Positions 8,914 to 20,824 of a stretch of DNA of 26,731 bases are shown in pieces. Position 1 is the first letter of the stretch. Every line of letters begins with the position of its first letter. Source of the stretch: Tritrichomonas musculus (taxonomy: Eukaryota > Parabasalia > Tritrichomonadida > Tritrichomonadidae). The stretch lies in assembly GCA_039105265.1 (NCBI GenBank), contig JAPFFF010000314.1, positions 1 through 26,731 of the forward strand. The letters run 5' to 3'. The notes under the pieces are model-generated. The model worked only from the letters and a program-made list of their open reading frames with translations, was not told the origin of the DNA and did not search any database. Position numbers and translations under genes: made by a program.

Positions 8914-10313
8914 TGTGTTCGTTTCTGTATTCGTTTCCGTGATCATGTATTCCGTTCCGTACGTTTGTCTTTCGAATCCTGCATCTTCAAATATAAGTAA
9001 AGTATAACCATCTGTAAAATAAATTCTTTAAGGTCTTCCGTGTTCCCGTCTGTATTCGTTTCCGTGTTCATGTATTCCGTTCTGTACGTTTGTCTTTCGA
9101 ATCCTGCATCTTCAAATATAAGTAAAGTATAACCATCTGTAAAATAAATTCTTTAAGGTCTTCCGTGTTCCCGTCTGTATTCGTTTCCGTGTTCATGTAT
9201 TCCGTTCTGTACGTTTGTCTTTCGAATCCTGCATCTTCAAATATAAGTAAAGTATAACCATCTGTAAAATAAATTCTTTAAGGTCTTCCGTGTTCCCGTC
9301 TGTATTCGTTTCCGTGATCATGTATTCCGTTCTGTACGTTTGTCTTTCGAATCCTGCATCTTCAAATATAAGTAAAGTATAACCATCTGTAAAATAAATT
9401 CTTTAAGGTCTTCCGTGTTCCCGTCTGTATTCGTTTCCGTGATCATGTATTCCGTTCTGTACGTTTGTCTTTCGAATCCTGCATCTTCAAATATAAGTAA
9501 AGTATAACCATCTGTAAAATAAATTCTTTAAGGTCTTCCGTGTTCCCGTCTGTATTCGTTTCCGTGTTCATGTATTCCGTTCTGTACGTTTGTCTTTCGA
9601 ATCCTGCATCTTCAAATATAAGTAAAGTATAACCATCTGTAAAATAAATTCTTTAAGGTCTTCCGTGTTCCCGTCTGTATTCGTTTCCGTGTTCATGTAT
9701 TCCGTTCTGTACGTTTGTCTTTCGAATCCTGCATCTTCAAATATAAGTAAAGTATAACCATCTGTAAAATAAATTCTTTAAGGTCTTCCGTGTTCCCGTC
9801 TGTATTCGTTTCCGTGTTCATGTATTCCGTTCTGTACGTTTGTCTTTCGAATCCTGCATCTTCAAATATAAGTAAAGTATAACCATCTGTAAAATAAATT
9901 CTTTAAGGTCTTCCGTGTTCCCGTCTGTATTCGTTTCCGTGTTCATGTATTCCGTTCTGTACGTTTGTCTTTCGAATCCTGCATCTTCAAATATAAGTAA
10001 AGTATAACCATCTGTAAAATAAATTCTTTAAGGTCTTCCGTGTTCCCGTCTGTATTCGTTTCCGTGTTCATGTATTCCGTTCTGTACGTTTGTCTTTCGA
10101 ATCCTGCATCTTCAAATATAAGTAAAGTATAACCATCTGTAAAATAAATTCTTTAAGGTCTTCCGTGTTCCCGTCTGTATTCGTTTCCGTGTTCATGTAT
10201 TCCGTTCTGTACGTTTGTCTTTCGAATCCTGCATCTTCAAATATAAGTAAAGTATAACCATCTGTAAAATAAATTCTTTAAGGTCTTCCGTGTTCCCGTC
10301 TGTATTCGTTTCC
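8914..10313. repeat. A run, 11 copies plus 25-bp stub before island C4
   Basis: The first copy has gatc (8942) and the t-to-c change giving ccgtacg (8958). Copies 4 and 5 have gatc (9317, 9442) and the rest are consensus. The stub is 10289-10313. Confidence 0.96.
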
Positions 10314-10465
10314 ATGCTTGCAAAAATTCTTCTTCAAATACATATCTTAAATTAAAAAAAAAAGAAAAGAAAAATATATAAAATATAGTATCAAAACTAG
10401 TAAAATAAAAAATATATTACAAAAAATAAATAAAAAGGCTTTAAAAAAAAAAAAAAAATACAAAA

Positions 10466-10481
10466 AGATAAGATAAGATAA
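10466..10481 (+). promoter_or_regulatory. Triple GATA motif, C4
   Basis: Same three overlapping AGATAA motifs as in C1. Confidence 0.3.
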
Positions 10482-10655
10482 AAATGAAAAAAAAAGTATA
10501 CATGTATTGCTTGTACGTGCGATTTGCTTGCTTCTTTGGTCGAAGTTCATCTGATAAAAATTTTTTGTTTCTGTTCTTCTGTTGCGTCTGATATTGTTTG
10601 CATGTTATGCCTAATGAGTGTTAAAACATTTTTCTGCCTGAGTTACTTTGCCACT

Positions 10656-10694
10656 CGCCGGCCGATGTTGATTGTATATCAGCATCGGCCGGCG
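10656..10694. repeat. GC-rich hairpin, C4 copy 1
   Basis: Same 17-bp arms and 5-nt loop. Confidence 0.9.
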
Positions 10695-10910
10695 TGTCTG
10701 CTAATGTGTGAGACTTTGTATAGCGAATATGTGTTGCATTGATTGTGCGTGTGATTTGCGTTGTTGGTTGGTCGAGCGGGGAAGTGCCTGCTGGTCGAAG
10801 TTCATCTGATAAAAATTTTTTGTTTCTGTTCTTCTGTTGCGTCTGATATTGTTTGCATGTTATGCCTAATGAGTGTTAAAACATTTTTCTGCCTGAGTTA
10901 CTTTGCCACT

Positions 10911-10949
10911 CGCCGGCCGATGTTGATTGTATATCAGCATCGGCCGGCG
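10911..10949. repeat. GC-rich hairpin, C4 copy 2
   Basis: Same hairpin, 255 bp on. Confidence 0.9.
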
Positions 10950-11165
10950 TGTCTGCTAATGTGTGAGACTTTGTATAGCGAATATGTGTTGCATTGATTG
11001 TGCGTGTGATTTGCGTTGTTGGTTGGTCGAGCGGGGAAGTGCCTGCTGGTCGAAGTTCATCTGATAAAAATTTTTTGTTTCTGTTCTTCTGTTGCGTCTG
11101 ATATTGTTTGCATGTTATGCCTAATGAGTGTTAAAACATTTTTCTGCCTGAGTTACTTTGCCACT

Positions 11166-11204
11166 CGCCGGCCGATGTTGATTGTATATCAGCATCGGCC
11201 GGCG
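11166..11204. repeat. GC-rich hairpin, C4 copy 3
   Basis: Same hairpin, 255 bp on. Confidence 0.9.
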
Positions 11205-11322
11205 TGTCTGCTAATGTGTGAGACTTTGTATAGCGAATATGTGTTGCATTGATTGTGCGTGTGATTTGCGTTGTTGGTTGGTCGAGCGGGGAAGTGCATG
11301 CCGATCGACGTTCATCTGATTA

Positions 11323-11371
11323 TTTAAAATCAAAATAGAACTGTTTATATAATAAAATCGAGATATTCTTC
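11323..11371. repeat. B' tail closing island C4
   Basis: 49-bp B' tail as in C1. Confidence 0.9.
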
Positions 11372-11621
11372 TGTGTTCGTTTCTGTATTCGTTTCCGTGT
11401 TCATGTATTCCGTTCTGTACGTTTGTCTTTCGAATCCTGCATCTTCAAATATAAGTAAAGTATAACCATCTGTAAAATAAATTCTTTAAGGTCTTCCGTG
11501 TTCCCGTCTGTATTCGTTTCCGTGTTCATGTATTCCGTTCTGTACGTTTGTCTTTCGAATCCTGCATCTTCAAATATAAGTAAAGTATAACCATCTGTAA
11601 AATAAATTCTTTAAGGTCTTC
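11372..11621. repeat. A-monomer run, 2 copies
   Basis: Two 125-bp copies, the first with the after-B opening. Confidence 0.96.
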
Positions 11622-11984
11622 CGTGTTCCCGTCTGTATTCGTTTCCGTGTTCATGTATTCCTTTCTTTAATTCTGATTACTGAATAATATTTAAAATCAA
11701 AATAGAACTGTTTATATAACATAATTTCGAGATATTCTTCTGTGTTCGTTTCTGTATTCGTTTCCGTGTTCATGTATTCCGTTCTGTACGTTTGTCTTTC
11801 GAATCCTGCATCTTCAAATATAAGTAAAGTATAACCATCTGTAAAATAAATTCTTTAAGGTCTTCCGTGTTCCCGTCTGTATTCGTTTCCGTGTTCATGT
11901 ATTCCTTTCTTTAATTCTGATTACTGAATAATATTTAAAATCAAAATAGAACTGTTTATATAACATAATTTCGAGATATTCTTC
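11622..11984. repeat. B-A-B doublet 5
   Basis: B 11622-11740, A 11741-11865, B 11866-11984, standard lengths. Confidence 0.95.
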
Positions 11985-12149
11985 TGTGTTCGTTTCTGTA
12001 TTCGTTTCCGTGATCATGTATTCGTGATCATGTTCCGTACGTTTGTCTTTCGAATCCTGCATCTTCAAATATAAGTAAAGTATAACCATCTGTAAAATAA
12101 ATTCTTTAAGGTCTTCCGTGTTCCCGTCTGTATTCGTTTCCGTGTTCAT
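11895..12149 (-). other. Fused mini-ORF, 84 codons
   Basis: The longest minus-strand frame in the window. It starts at the usual A-type ATG (12149), reads the A peptide (residues 1-39), crosses the 7-bp expansion (HDHEYMI, about 40-46) and continues into the B peptide to its normal TGA at 11895-11897. It exists only because the local duplication removed the overlapping stop and restored frame. It is best seen as a by-product of the mutation; no domain is recognised. Confidence 0.3.
11985..12116. repeat. Aberrant 132-bp A monomer
   Basis: This copy is 7 bp longer than standard. The segment gtgatcatg occurs twice, at 12010-12018 and 12024-12032, 14 bp apart, where other copies have it once. 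It also carries gatc and ccgtacg. The new length (44 x 3) puts neighbouring mini-ORFs in one frame. Confidence 0.95.
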
Positions 12150-12991
12150 GTATTCCGTTCTGTACGTTTGTCTTTCGAATCCTGCATCTTCAAATATAAG
12201 TAAAGTATAACCATCTGTAAAATAAATTCTTTAAGGTCTTCCGTGTTCCCGTCTGTATTCGTTTCCGTGTTCATGTATTCCGTTCTGTACGTTTGTCTTT
12301 CGAATCCTGCATCTTCAAATATAAGTAAAGTATAACCATCTGTAAAATAAATTCTTTAAGGTCTTCCGTGTTCCCGTCTGTATTCGTTTCCGTGTTCATG
12401 TATTCCGTTCTGTACGTTTGTCTTTCGAATCCTGCATCTTCAAATATAAGTAAAGTATAACCATCTGTAAAATAAATTCTTTAAGGTCTTCCGTGTTCCC
12501 GTCTGTATTCGTTTCCGTGTTCATGTATTCCGTTCTGTACGTTTGTCTTTCGAATCCTGCATCTTCAAATATAAGTAAAGTATAACCATCTGTAAAATAA
12601 ATTCTTTAAGGTCTTCCGTGTTCCCGTCTGTATTCGTTTCCGTGTTCATGTATTCCGTTCTGTACGTTTGTCTTTCGAATCCTGCATCTTCAAATATAAG
12701 TAAAGTATAACCATCTGTAAAATAAATTCTTTAAGGTCTTCCGTGTTCGTTTCTGTATTCGTTTCCGTGTTCATGTATTCCGTTCTGTACGTTTGTCTTT
12801 CGAATCCTGCATCTTCAAATATAAGTAAAGTATAACCATCTGTAAAATAAATTCTTTAAGGTCTTCCGTGTTCCCGTCTGTATTCGTTTCCGTGTTCATG
12901 TATTCCGTTCTGTACGTTTGTCTTTCGAATCCTGCATCTTCAAATATAAGTAAAGTATAACCATCTGTAAAATAAATTCTTTAAGGTCTTC
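12117..12991. repeat. A-monomer run, 7 copies
   Basis: Seven 125-bp copies. The one at 12742-12866 is a hybrid: it follows an A but has the B-type opening segment (cgtgttcgtttctg). Confidence 0.96.
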
Positions 12992-13108
12992 CGTGTTCCC
13001 GTCTGTATTCGTTTCCGTGTTCATGTATTCCTTTCTTTAATTCTGATTACTGAATAATATTTAAAATCAAAATAGAACTGTTTATATAATAAAATCGAGA
13101 TATTCTTC
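12992..13108. repeat. Solitary B' monomer, 117 bp
   Basis: B head joined to the 2-bp-shorter tail (ataataaaatcgag), which is otherwise seen only at island ends. First of six B' units, all solitary. Confidence 0.95.
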
Positions 13109-16100
13109 TGTGTTCGTTTCTGTATTCGTTTCCGTGTTCATGTATTCCGTTCTGTACGTTTGTCTTTCGAATCCTGCATCTTCAAATATAAGTAAAGTAT
13201 AACCATCTGTAAAATAAATTCTTTAAGGTCTTCCGTGTTCCCGTCTGTATTCGTTTCCGTGTTCATGTATTCCGTTCTGTACGTTTGTCTTTCGAATCCT
13301 GCATCTTCAAATATAAGTAAAGTATAACCATCTGTAAAATAAATTCTTTAAGGTCTTCCGTGTTCCCGTCTGTATTCGTTTCCGTGATCATGTATTCCGT
13401 TCTGTACGTTTGTCTTTCGAATCCTGCATCTTCAAATATAAGTAAAGTATAACCATCTGTAAAATAAATTCTTTAAGGTCTTCCGTGTTCCCGTCTGTAT
13501 TCGTTTCCGTGTTCATGTATTCCGTTCTGTACGTTTGTCTTTCGAATCCTGCATCTTCAAATATAAGTAAAGTATAACCATCTGTAAAATAAATTCTTTA
13601 AGGTCTTCCGTGTTCGTTTCTGTATTCGTTTCCGTGTTCATGTATTCCGTTCTGTACGTTTGTCTTTCGAATCCTGCATCTTCAAATATAAGTAAAGTAT
13701 AACCATCTGTAAAATAAATTCTTTAAGGTCTTCCGTGTTCCCGTCTGTATTCGTTTCCGTGTTCATGTATTCCGTTCTGTACGTTTGTCTTTCGAATCCT
13801 GCATCTTCAAATATAAGTAAAGTATAACCATCTGTAAAATAAATTCTTTAAGGTCTTCCGTGTTCCCGTCTGTATTCGTTTCCGTGTTCATGTATTCCGT
13901 TCTGTACGTTTGTCTTTCGAATCCTGCATCTTCAAATATAAGTAAAGTATAACCATCTGTAAAATAAATTCTTTAAGGTCTTCCGTGTTCCCGTCTGTAT
14001 TCGTTTCCGTGTTCATGTATTCCGTTCTGTACGTTTGTCTTTCGAATCCTGCATCTTCAAATATAAGTAAAGTATAACCATCTGTAAAATAAATTCTTTA
14101 AGGTCTTCCGTGTTCCCGTCTGTATTCGTTTCCGTGTTCATGTATTCCGTTCTGTACGTTTGTCTTTCGAATCCTGCATCTTCAAATATAAGTAAAGTAT
14201 AACCATCTGTAAAATAAATTCTTTAAGGTCTTCCGTGTTCCCGTCTGTATTCGTTTCCGTGTTCATGTATTCCGTTCTGTACGTTTGTCTTTCGAATCCT
14301 GCATCTTCAAATATAAGTAAAGTATAACCATCTGTAAAATAAATTCTTTAAGGTCTTCCGTGTTCCCGTCTGTATTCGTTTCCGTGTTCATGTATTCCGT
14401 TCTGTACGTTTGTCTTTCGAATCCTGCATCTTCAAATATAAGTAAAGTATAACCATCTGTAAAATAAATTCTTTAAGGTCTTCCGTGTTCCCGTCTGTAT
14501 TCGTTTCCGTGTTCATGTATTCCGTTCTGTACGTTTGTCTTTCGAATCCTGCATCTTCAAATATAAGTAAAGTATAACCATCTGTAAAATAAATTCTTTA
14601 AGGTCTTCCGTGTTCCCGTCTGTATTCGTTTCCGTGTTCATGTATTCCGTTCTGTACGTTTGTCTTTCGAATCCTGCATCTTCAAATATAAGTAAAGTAT
14701 AACCATCTGTAAAATAAATTCTTTAAGGTCTTCCGTGTTCCCGTCTGTATTCGTTTCCGTGATCATGTATTCCGTTCTGTACGTTTGTCTTTCGAATCCT
14801 GCATCTTCAAATATAAGTAAAGTATAACCATCTGTAAAATAAATTCTTTAAGGTCTTCCGTGTTCCCGTCTGTATTCGTTTCCGTGATCATGTATTCCGT
14901 TCTGTACGTTTGTCTTTCGAATCCTGCATCTTCAAATATAAGTAAAGTATAACCATCTGTAAAATAAATTCTTTAAGGTCTTCCGTGTTCCCGTCTGTAT
15001 TCGTTTCCGTGTTCATGTATTCCGTTCTGTACGTTTGTCTTTCGAATCCTGCATCTTCAAATATAAGTAAAGTATAACCATCTGTAAAATAAATTCTTTA
15101 AGGTCTTCCGTGTTCCCGTCTGTATTCGTTTCCGTGTTCATGTATTCCGTTCTGTACGTTTGTCTTTCGAATCCTGCATCTTCAAATATAAGTAAAGTAT
15201 AACCATCTGTAAAATAAATTCTTTAAGGTCTTCCGTGTTCCCGTCTGTATTCGTTTCCGTGTTCATGTATTCCGTTCTGTACGTTTGTCTTTCGAATCCT
15301 GCATCTTCAAATATAAGTAAAGTATAACCATCTGTAAAATAAATTCTTTAAGGTCTTCCGTGTTCCCGTCTGTATTCGTTTCCGTGTTCATGTATTCCGT
15401 TCTGTACGTTTGTCTTTCGAATCCTGCATCTTCAAATATAAGTAAAGTATAACCATCTGTAAAATAAATTCTTTAAGGTCTTCCGTGTTCCCGTCTGTAT
15501 TCGTTTCCGTGATCATGTATTCCGTTCTGTACGTTTGTCTTTCGAATCCTGCATCTTCAAATATAAGTAAAGTATAACCATCTGTAAAATAAATTCTTTA
15601 AGGTCTTCCGTGTTCCCGTCTGTATTCGTTTCCGTGTTCATGTATTCCGTTCTGTACGTTTGTCTTTCGAATCCTGCATCTTCAAATATAAGTAAAGTAT
15701 AACCATCTGTAAAATAAATTCTTTAAGGTCTTCCGTGTTCCCGTCTGTATTCGTTTCCGTGTTCATGTATTCCGTTCTGTACGTTTGTCTTTCGAATCCT
15801 GCATCTTCAAATATAAGTAAAGTATAACCATCTGTAAAATAAATTCTTTAAGGTCTTCCGTGTTCCCGTCTGTATTCGTTTCCGTGTTCATGTATTCCGT
15901 TCTGTACGTTTGTCTTTCGAATCCTGCATCTTCAAATATAAGTAAAGTATAACCATCTGTAAAATAAATTCTTTAAGGTCTTCCGTGTTCCCGTCTGTAT
16001 TCGTTTCCGTGTTCATGTATTCCGTTCTGTACGTTTGTCTTTCGAATCCTGCATCTTCAAATATAAGTAAAGTATAACCATCTGTAAAATAAATTCTTTA

Positions 16101-17858
16101 AGGTCTTCCGTGTTCCCGTCTGTATTCGTTTCCGTGATCATGTATTCCGTTCTGTACGTTTGTCTTTCGAATCCTGCATCTTCAAATATAAGTAAAGTAT
16201 AACCATCTGTAAAATAAATTCTTTAAGGTCTTCCGTGTTCCCGTCTGTATTCGTTTCCGTGTTCATGTATTCCGTTCTGTACGTTTGTCTTTCGAATCCT
16301 GCATCTTCAAATATAAGTAAAGTATAACCATCTGTAAAATAAATTCTTTAAGGTCTTCCGTGTTCCCGTCTGTATTCGTTTCCGTGTTCATGTATTCCGT
16401 TCTGTACGTTTGTCTTTCGAATCCTGCATCTTCAAATATAAGTAAAGTATAACCATCTGTAAAATAAATTCTTTAAGGTCTTCCGTGTTCCCGTCTGTAT
16501 TCGTTTCCGTGTTCATGTATTCCGTTCTGTACGTTTGTCTTTCGAATCCTGCATCTTCAAATATAAGTAAAGTATAACCATCTGTAAAATAAATTCTTTA
16601 AGGTCTTCCGTGTTCCCGTCTGTATTCGTTTCCGTGATCATGTATTCCGTTCTGTACGTTTGTCTTTCGAATCCTGCATCTTCAAATATAAGTAAAGTAT
16701 AACCATCTGTAAAATAAATTCTTTAAGGTCTTCCGTGTTCCCGTCTGTATTCGTTTCCGTGATCATGTATTCCGTTCTGTACGTTTGTCTTTCGAATCCT
16801 GCATCTTCAAATATAAGTAAAGTATAACCATCTGTAAAATAAATTCTTTAAGGTCTTCCGTGTTCCCGTCTGTATTCGTTTCCGTGTTCATGTATTCCGT
16901 TCTGTACGTTTGTCTTTCGAATCCTGCATCTTCAAATATAAGTAAAGTATAACCATCTGTAAAATAAATTCTTTAAGGTCTTCCGTGTTCGTTTCTGTAT
17001 TCGTTTCCGTGTTCATGTATTCCGTTCTGTACGTTTGTCTTTCGAATCCTGCATCTTCAAATATAAGTAAAGTATAACCATCTGTAAAATAAATTCTTTA
17101 AGGTCTTCCGTGTTCCCGTCTGTATTCGTTTCCGTGTTCATGTATTCCGTTCCGTACGTTTGTCTTTCGAATCCTGCATCTTCAAATATAAGTAAAGTAT
17201 AACCATCTGTAAAATAAATTCTTTAAGGTCTTCCGTGTTCCCGTCTGTATTCGTTTCCGTGTTCATGTATTCCGTTCTGTACGTTTGTCTTTCGAATCCT
17301 GCATCTTCAAATATAAGTAAAGTATAACCATCTGTAAAATAAATTCTTTAAGGTCTTCCGTGTTCCCGTCTGTATTCGTTTCCGTGTTCATGTATTCCGT
17401 TCTGTACGTTTGTCTTTCGAATCCTGCATCTTCAAATATAAGTAAAGTATAACCATCTGTAAAATAAATTCTTTAAGGTCTTCCGTGTTCCCGTCTGTAT
17501 TCGTTTCCGTGATCATGTATTCCGTTCTGTACGTTTGTCTTTCGAATCCTGCATCTTCAAATATAAGTAAAGTATAACCATCTGTAAAATAAATTCTTTA
17601 AGGTCTTCCGTGTTCCCGTCTGTATTCGTTTCCGTGTTCATGTATTCCGTTCTGTACGTTTGTCTTTCGAATCCTGCATCTTCAAATATAAGTAAAGTAT
17701 AACCATCTGTAAAATAAATTCTTTAAGGTCTTCCGTGTTCCCGTCTGTATTCGTTTCCGTGTTCATGTATTCCGTTCTGTACGTTTGTCTTTCGAATCCT
17801 GCATCTTCAAATATAAGTAAAGTATAACCATCTGTAAAATAAATTCTTTAAGGTCTTC
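13109..17858. repeat. Longest A run, 38 copies
   Basis: 4750 bp of uninterrupted 125-bp monomers. The gatc variant is at 13387, 14762, 14887, 15512, 16137, 16637, 16762 and 17512. Four of these (14887, 15512, 16137, 16762) are exactly five monomers apart. B-type openings occur at 13609 and 16984, and ccgtacg at 17153. This is the purest tandem part of the window. Confidence 0.97.
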
Positions 17859-17977
17859 CGTGTTCCCGTCTGTATTCGTTTCCGTGTTCATGTATTCCTT
17901 TCTTTAATTCTGATTACTGAATAATATTTAAAATCAAAATAGAACTGTTTATATAACATAATTTCGAGATATTCTTC
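17859..17977. repeat. Solitary B monomer, 119 bp
   Basis: A 119-bp B not in a doublet. The next A carries gatc plus ccgtacg, the same pair that follows doublets 4 and 5, so this may be the right half of a former doublet. Confidence 0.95.
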
Positions 17978-18602
17978 TGTGTTCGTTTCTGTATTCGTTT
18001 CCGTGATCATGTATTCCGTTCCGTACGTTTGTCTTTCGAATCCTGCATCTTCAAATATAAGTAAAGTATAACCATCTGTAAAATAAATTCTTTAAGGTCT
18101 TCCGTGTTCCCGTCTGTATTCGTTTCCGTGTTCATGTATTCCGTTCTGTACGTTTGTCTTTCGAATCCTGCATCTTCAAATATAAGTAAAGTATAACCAT
18201 CTGTAAAATAAATTCTTTAAGGTCTTCCGTGTTCCCGTCTGTATTCGTTTCCGTGTTCATGTATTCCGTTCTGTACGTTTGTCTTTCGAATCCTGCATCT
18301 TCAAATATAAGTAAAGTATAACCATCTGTAAAATAAATTCTTTAAGGTCTTCCGTGTTCCCGTCTGTATTCGTTTCCGTGTTCATGTATTCCGTTCCGTA
18401 CGTTTGTCTTTCGAATCCTGCATCTTCAAATATAAGTAAAGTATAACCATCTGTAAAATAAATTCTTTAAGGTCTTCCGTGTTCCCGTCTGTATTCGTTT
18501 CCGTGTTCATGTATTCCGTTCTGTACGTTTGTCTTTCGAATCCTGCATCTTCAAATATAAGTAAAGTATAACCATCTGTAAAATAAATTCTTTAAGGTCT
18601 TC
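17978..18602. repeat. A-monomer run, 5 copies
   Basis: First copy with gatc (18006, the last gatc in the window) and ccgtacg (18022). The fourth copy has ccgtacg (18397). Confidence 0.96.
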
Positions 18603-18965
18603 CGTGTTCCCGTCTGTATTCGTTTCCGTGTTCATGTATTCCTTTCTTTAATTCTGATTACTGAATAATATTTAAAATCAAAATAGAACTGTTTATATAA
18701 CATAATTTCGAGATATTCTTCTGTGTTCGTTTCTGTATTCGTTTCCATGTTCATGTATTCCGTTCTGTACGTTTGTCTTTCGAATCCTGCATCTTCAAAT
18801 ATAAGTAAAGTATAACCATCTGTAAAATAAATTCTTTAAGGTCTTCCGTGTTCCCGTCTGTATTCGTTTCCGTGTTCATGTATTCCTTTCTTTAATTCTG
18901 ATTACTGAATAATATTTAAAATCAAAATAGAACTGTTTATATAACATAATTTCGAGATATTCTTC
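18603..18965. repeat. B-A-B doublet 6
   Basis: B 18603-18721, A 18722-18846, B 18847-18965. The inner A has a private g-to-a change at 18747 (tttccatg), the same tttccatg string found where each island begins. Confidence 0.95.
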
Positions 18966-19840
18966 TGTGTTCGTTTCTGTATTCGTTTCCGTGTTCATGT
19001 ATTCCGTTCCGTACGTTTGTCTTTCGAATCCTGCATCTTCAAATATAAGTAAAGTATAACCATCTGTAAAATAAATTCTTTAAGGTCTTCCGTGTTCCCG
19101 TCTGTATTCGTTTCCGTGTTCATGTATTCCGTTCTGTACGTTTGTCTTTCGAATCCTGCATCTTCAAATATAAGTAAAGTATAACCATCTGTAAAATAAA
19201 TTCTTTAAGGTCTTCCGTGTTCCCGTCTGTATTCGTTTCCGTGTTCATGTATTCCGTTCTGTACGTTTGTCTTTCGAATCCTGCATCTTCAAATATAAGT
19301 AAAGTATAACCATCTGTAAAATAAATTCTTTAAGGTCTTCCGTGTTCGTTTCTGTATTCGTTTCCGTGTTCATGTATTCCGTTCTGTACGTTTGTCTTTC
19401 GAATCCTGCATCTTCAAATATAAGTAAAGTATAACCATCTGTAAAATAAATTCTTTAAGGTCTTCCGTGTTCCCGTCTGTATTCGTTTCCGTGTTCATGT
19501 ATTCCGTTCTGTACGTTTGTCTTTCGAATCCTGCATCTTCAAATATAAGTAAAGTATAACCATCTGTAAAATAAATTCTTTAAGGTCTTCCGTGTTCCCG
19601 TCTGTATTCGTTTCCGTGTTCATGTATTCCGTTCTGTACGTTTGTCTTTCGAATCCTGCATCTTCAAATATAAGTAAAGTATAACCATCTGTAAAATAAA
19701 TTCTTTAAGGTCTTCCGTGTTCCCGTCTGTATTCGTTTCCGTGTTCATGTATTCCGTTCTGTACGTTTGTCTTTCGAATCCTGCATCTTCAAATATAAGT
19801 AAAGTATAACCATCTGTAAAATAAATTCTTTAAGGTCTTC
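18966..19840. repeat. A-monomer run, 7 copies
   Basis: First copy with ccgtacg (19010). The copy at 19341 has the B-type opening although it follows an A. Confidence 0.96.
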
Positions 19841-19957
19841 CGTGTTCCCGTCTGTATTCGTTTCCGTGTTCATGTATTCCTTTCTTTAATTCTGATTACT
19901 GAATAATATTTAAAATCAAAATAGAACTGTTTATATAATAAAATCGAGATATTCTTC
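19841..19957. repeat. Solitary B' monomer, 117 bp
   Basis: Short-tail form, as at 12992. Confidence 0.95.
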
Positions 19958-20707
19958 TGTGTTCGTTTCTGTATTCGTTTCCGTGTTCATGTATTCCGTT
20001 CTGTACGTTTGTCTTTCGAATCCTGCATCTTCAAATATAAGTAAAGTATAACCATCTGTAAAATAAATTCTTTAAGGTCTTCCGTGTTCCCGTCTGTATT
20101 CGTTTCCGTGTTCATGTATTCCGTTCTGTACGTTTGTCTTTCGAATCCTGCATCTTCAAATATAAGTAAAGTATAACCATCTGTAAAATAAATTCTTTAA
20201 GGTCTTCCGTGTTCCCGTCTGTATTCGTTTCCGTGTTCATGTATTCCGTTCTGTACGTTTGTCTTTCGAATCCTGCATCTTCAAATATAAGTAAAGTATA
20301 ACCATCTGTAAAATAAATTCTTTAAGGTCTTCCGTGTTCCCGTCTGTATTCGTTTCCGTGTTCATGTATTCCGTTCTGTACGTTTGTCTTTCGAATCCTG
20401 CATCTTCAAATATAAGTAAAGTATAACCATCTGTAAAATAAATTCTTTAAGGTCTTCCGTGTTCCCGTCTGTATTCGTTTCCGTGTTCATGTATTCCGTT
20501 CTGTACGTTTGTCTTTCGAATCCTGCATCTTCAAATATAAGTAAAGTATAACCATCTGTAAAATAAATTCTTTAAGGTCTTCCGTGTTCCCGTCTGTATT
20601 CGTTTCCGTGTTCATGTATTCCGTTCTGTACGTTTGTCTTTCGAATCCTGCATCTTCAAATATAAGTAAAGTATAACCATCTGTAAAATAAATTCTTTAA
20701 GGTCTTC
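19958..20707. repeat. A-monomer run, 6 copies
   Basis: Six 125-bp consensus copies; first with the after-B opening. Confidence 0.96.
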
Positions 20708-20824
20708 CGTGTTCCCGTCTGTATTCGTTTCCGTGTTCATGTATTCCTTTCTTTAATTCTGATTACTGAATAATATTTAAAATCAAAATAGAACTGTTTA
20801 TATAATAAAATCGAGATATTCTTC
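20708..20824. repeat. Solitary B' monomer, 117 bp
   Basis: Short-tail form. The following A is the only one in the window that has an A-type opening (tgtgttcccgtctg) right after a B. Confidence 0.95.

Larger units (their letters stand above)
10537..11301. repeat. D module tandem, 3 copies
   Basis: Copies 10537-10791, 10792-11046 and 11047-11301, exact 255-bp period. The first two end gtgcctgc and the last gtgcatgc, so the array grew by repeating the internal form. Confidence 0.95.
10314..11322. repeat. Island C4 insert (three D modules)
   Basis: 1009 bp, the largest island. A-rich tract about 10343-10497 (A runs of 16 and 9), three D copies (10537-11301) and the 21-bp D remnant. A private change near the left edge gives gcaaaaattc instead of gcaaaaaatc. 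Length equals C1 plus two D units plus three homopolymer bases. Confidence 0.92.
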
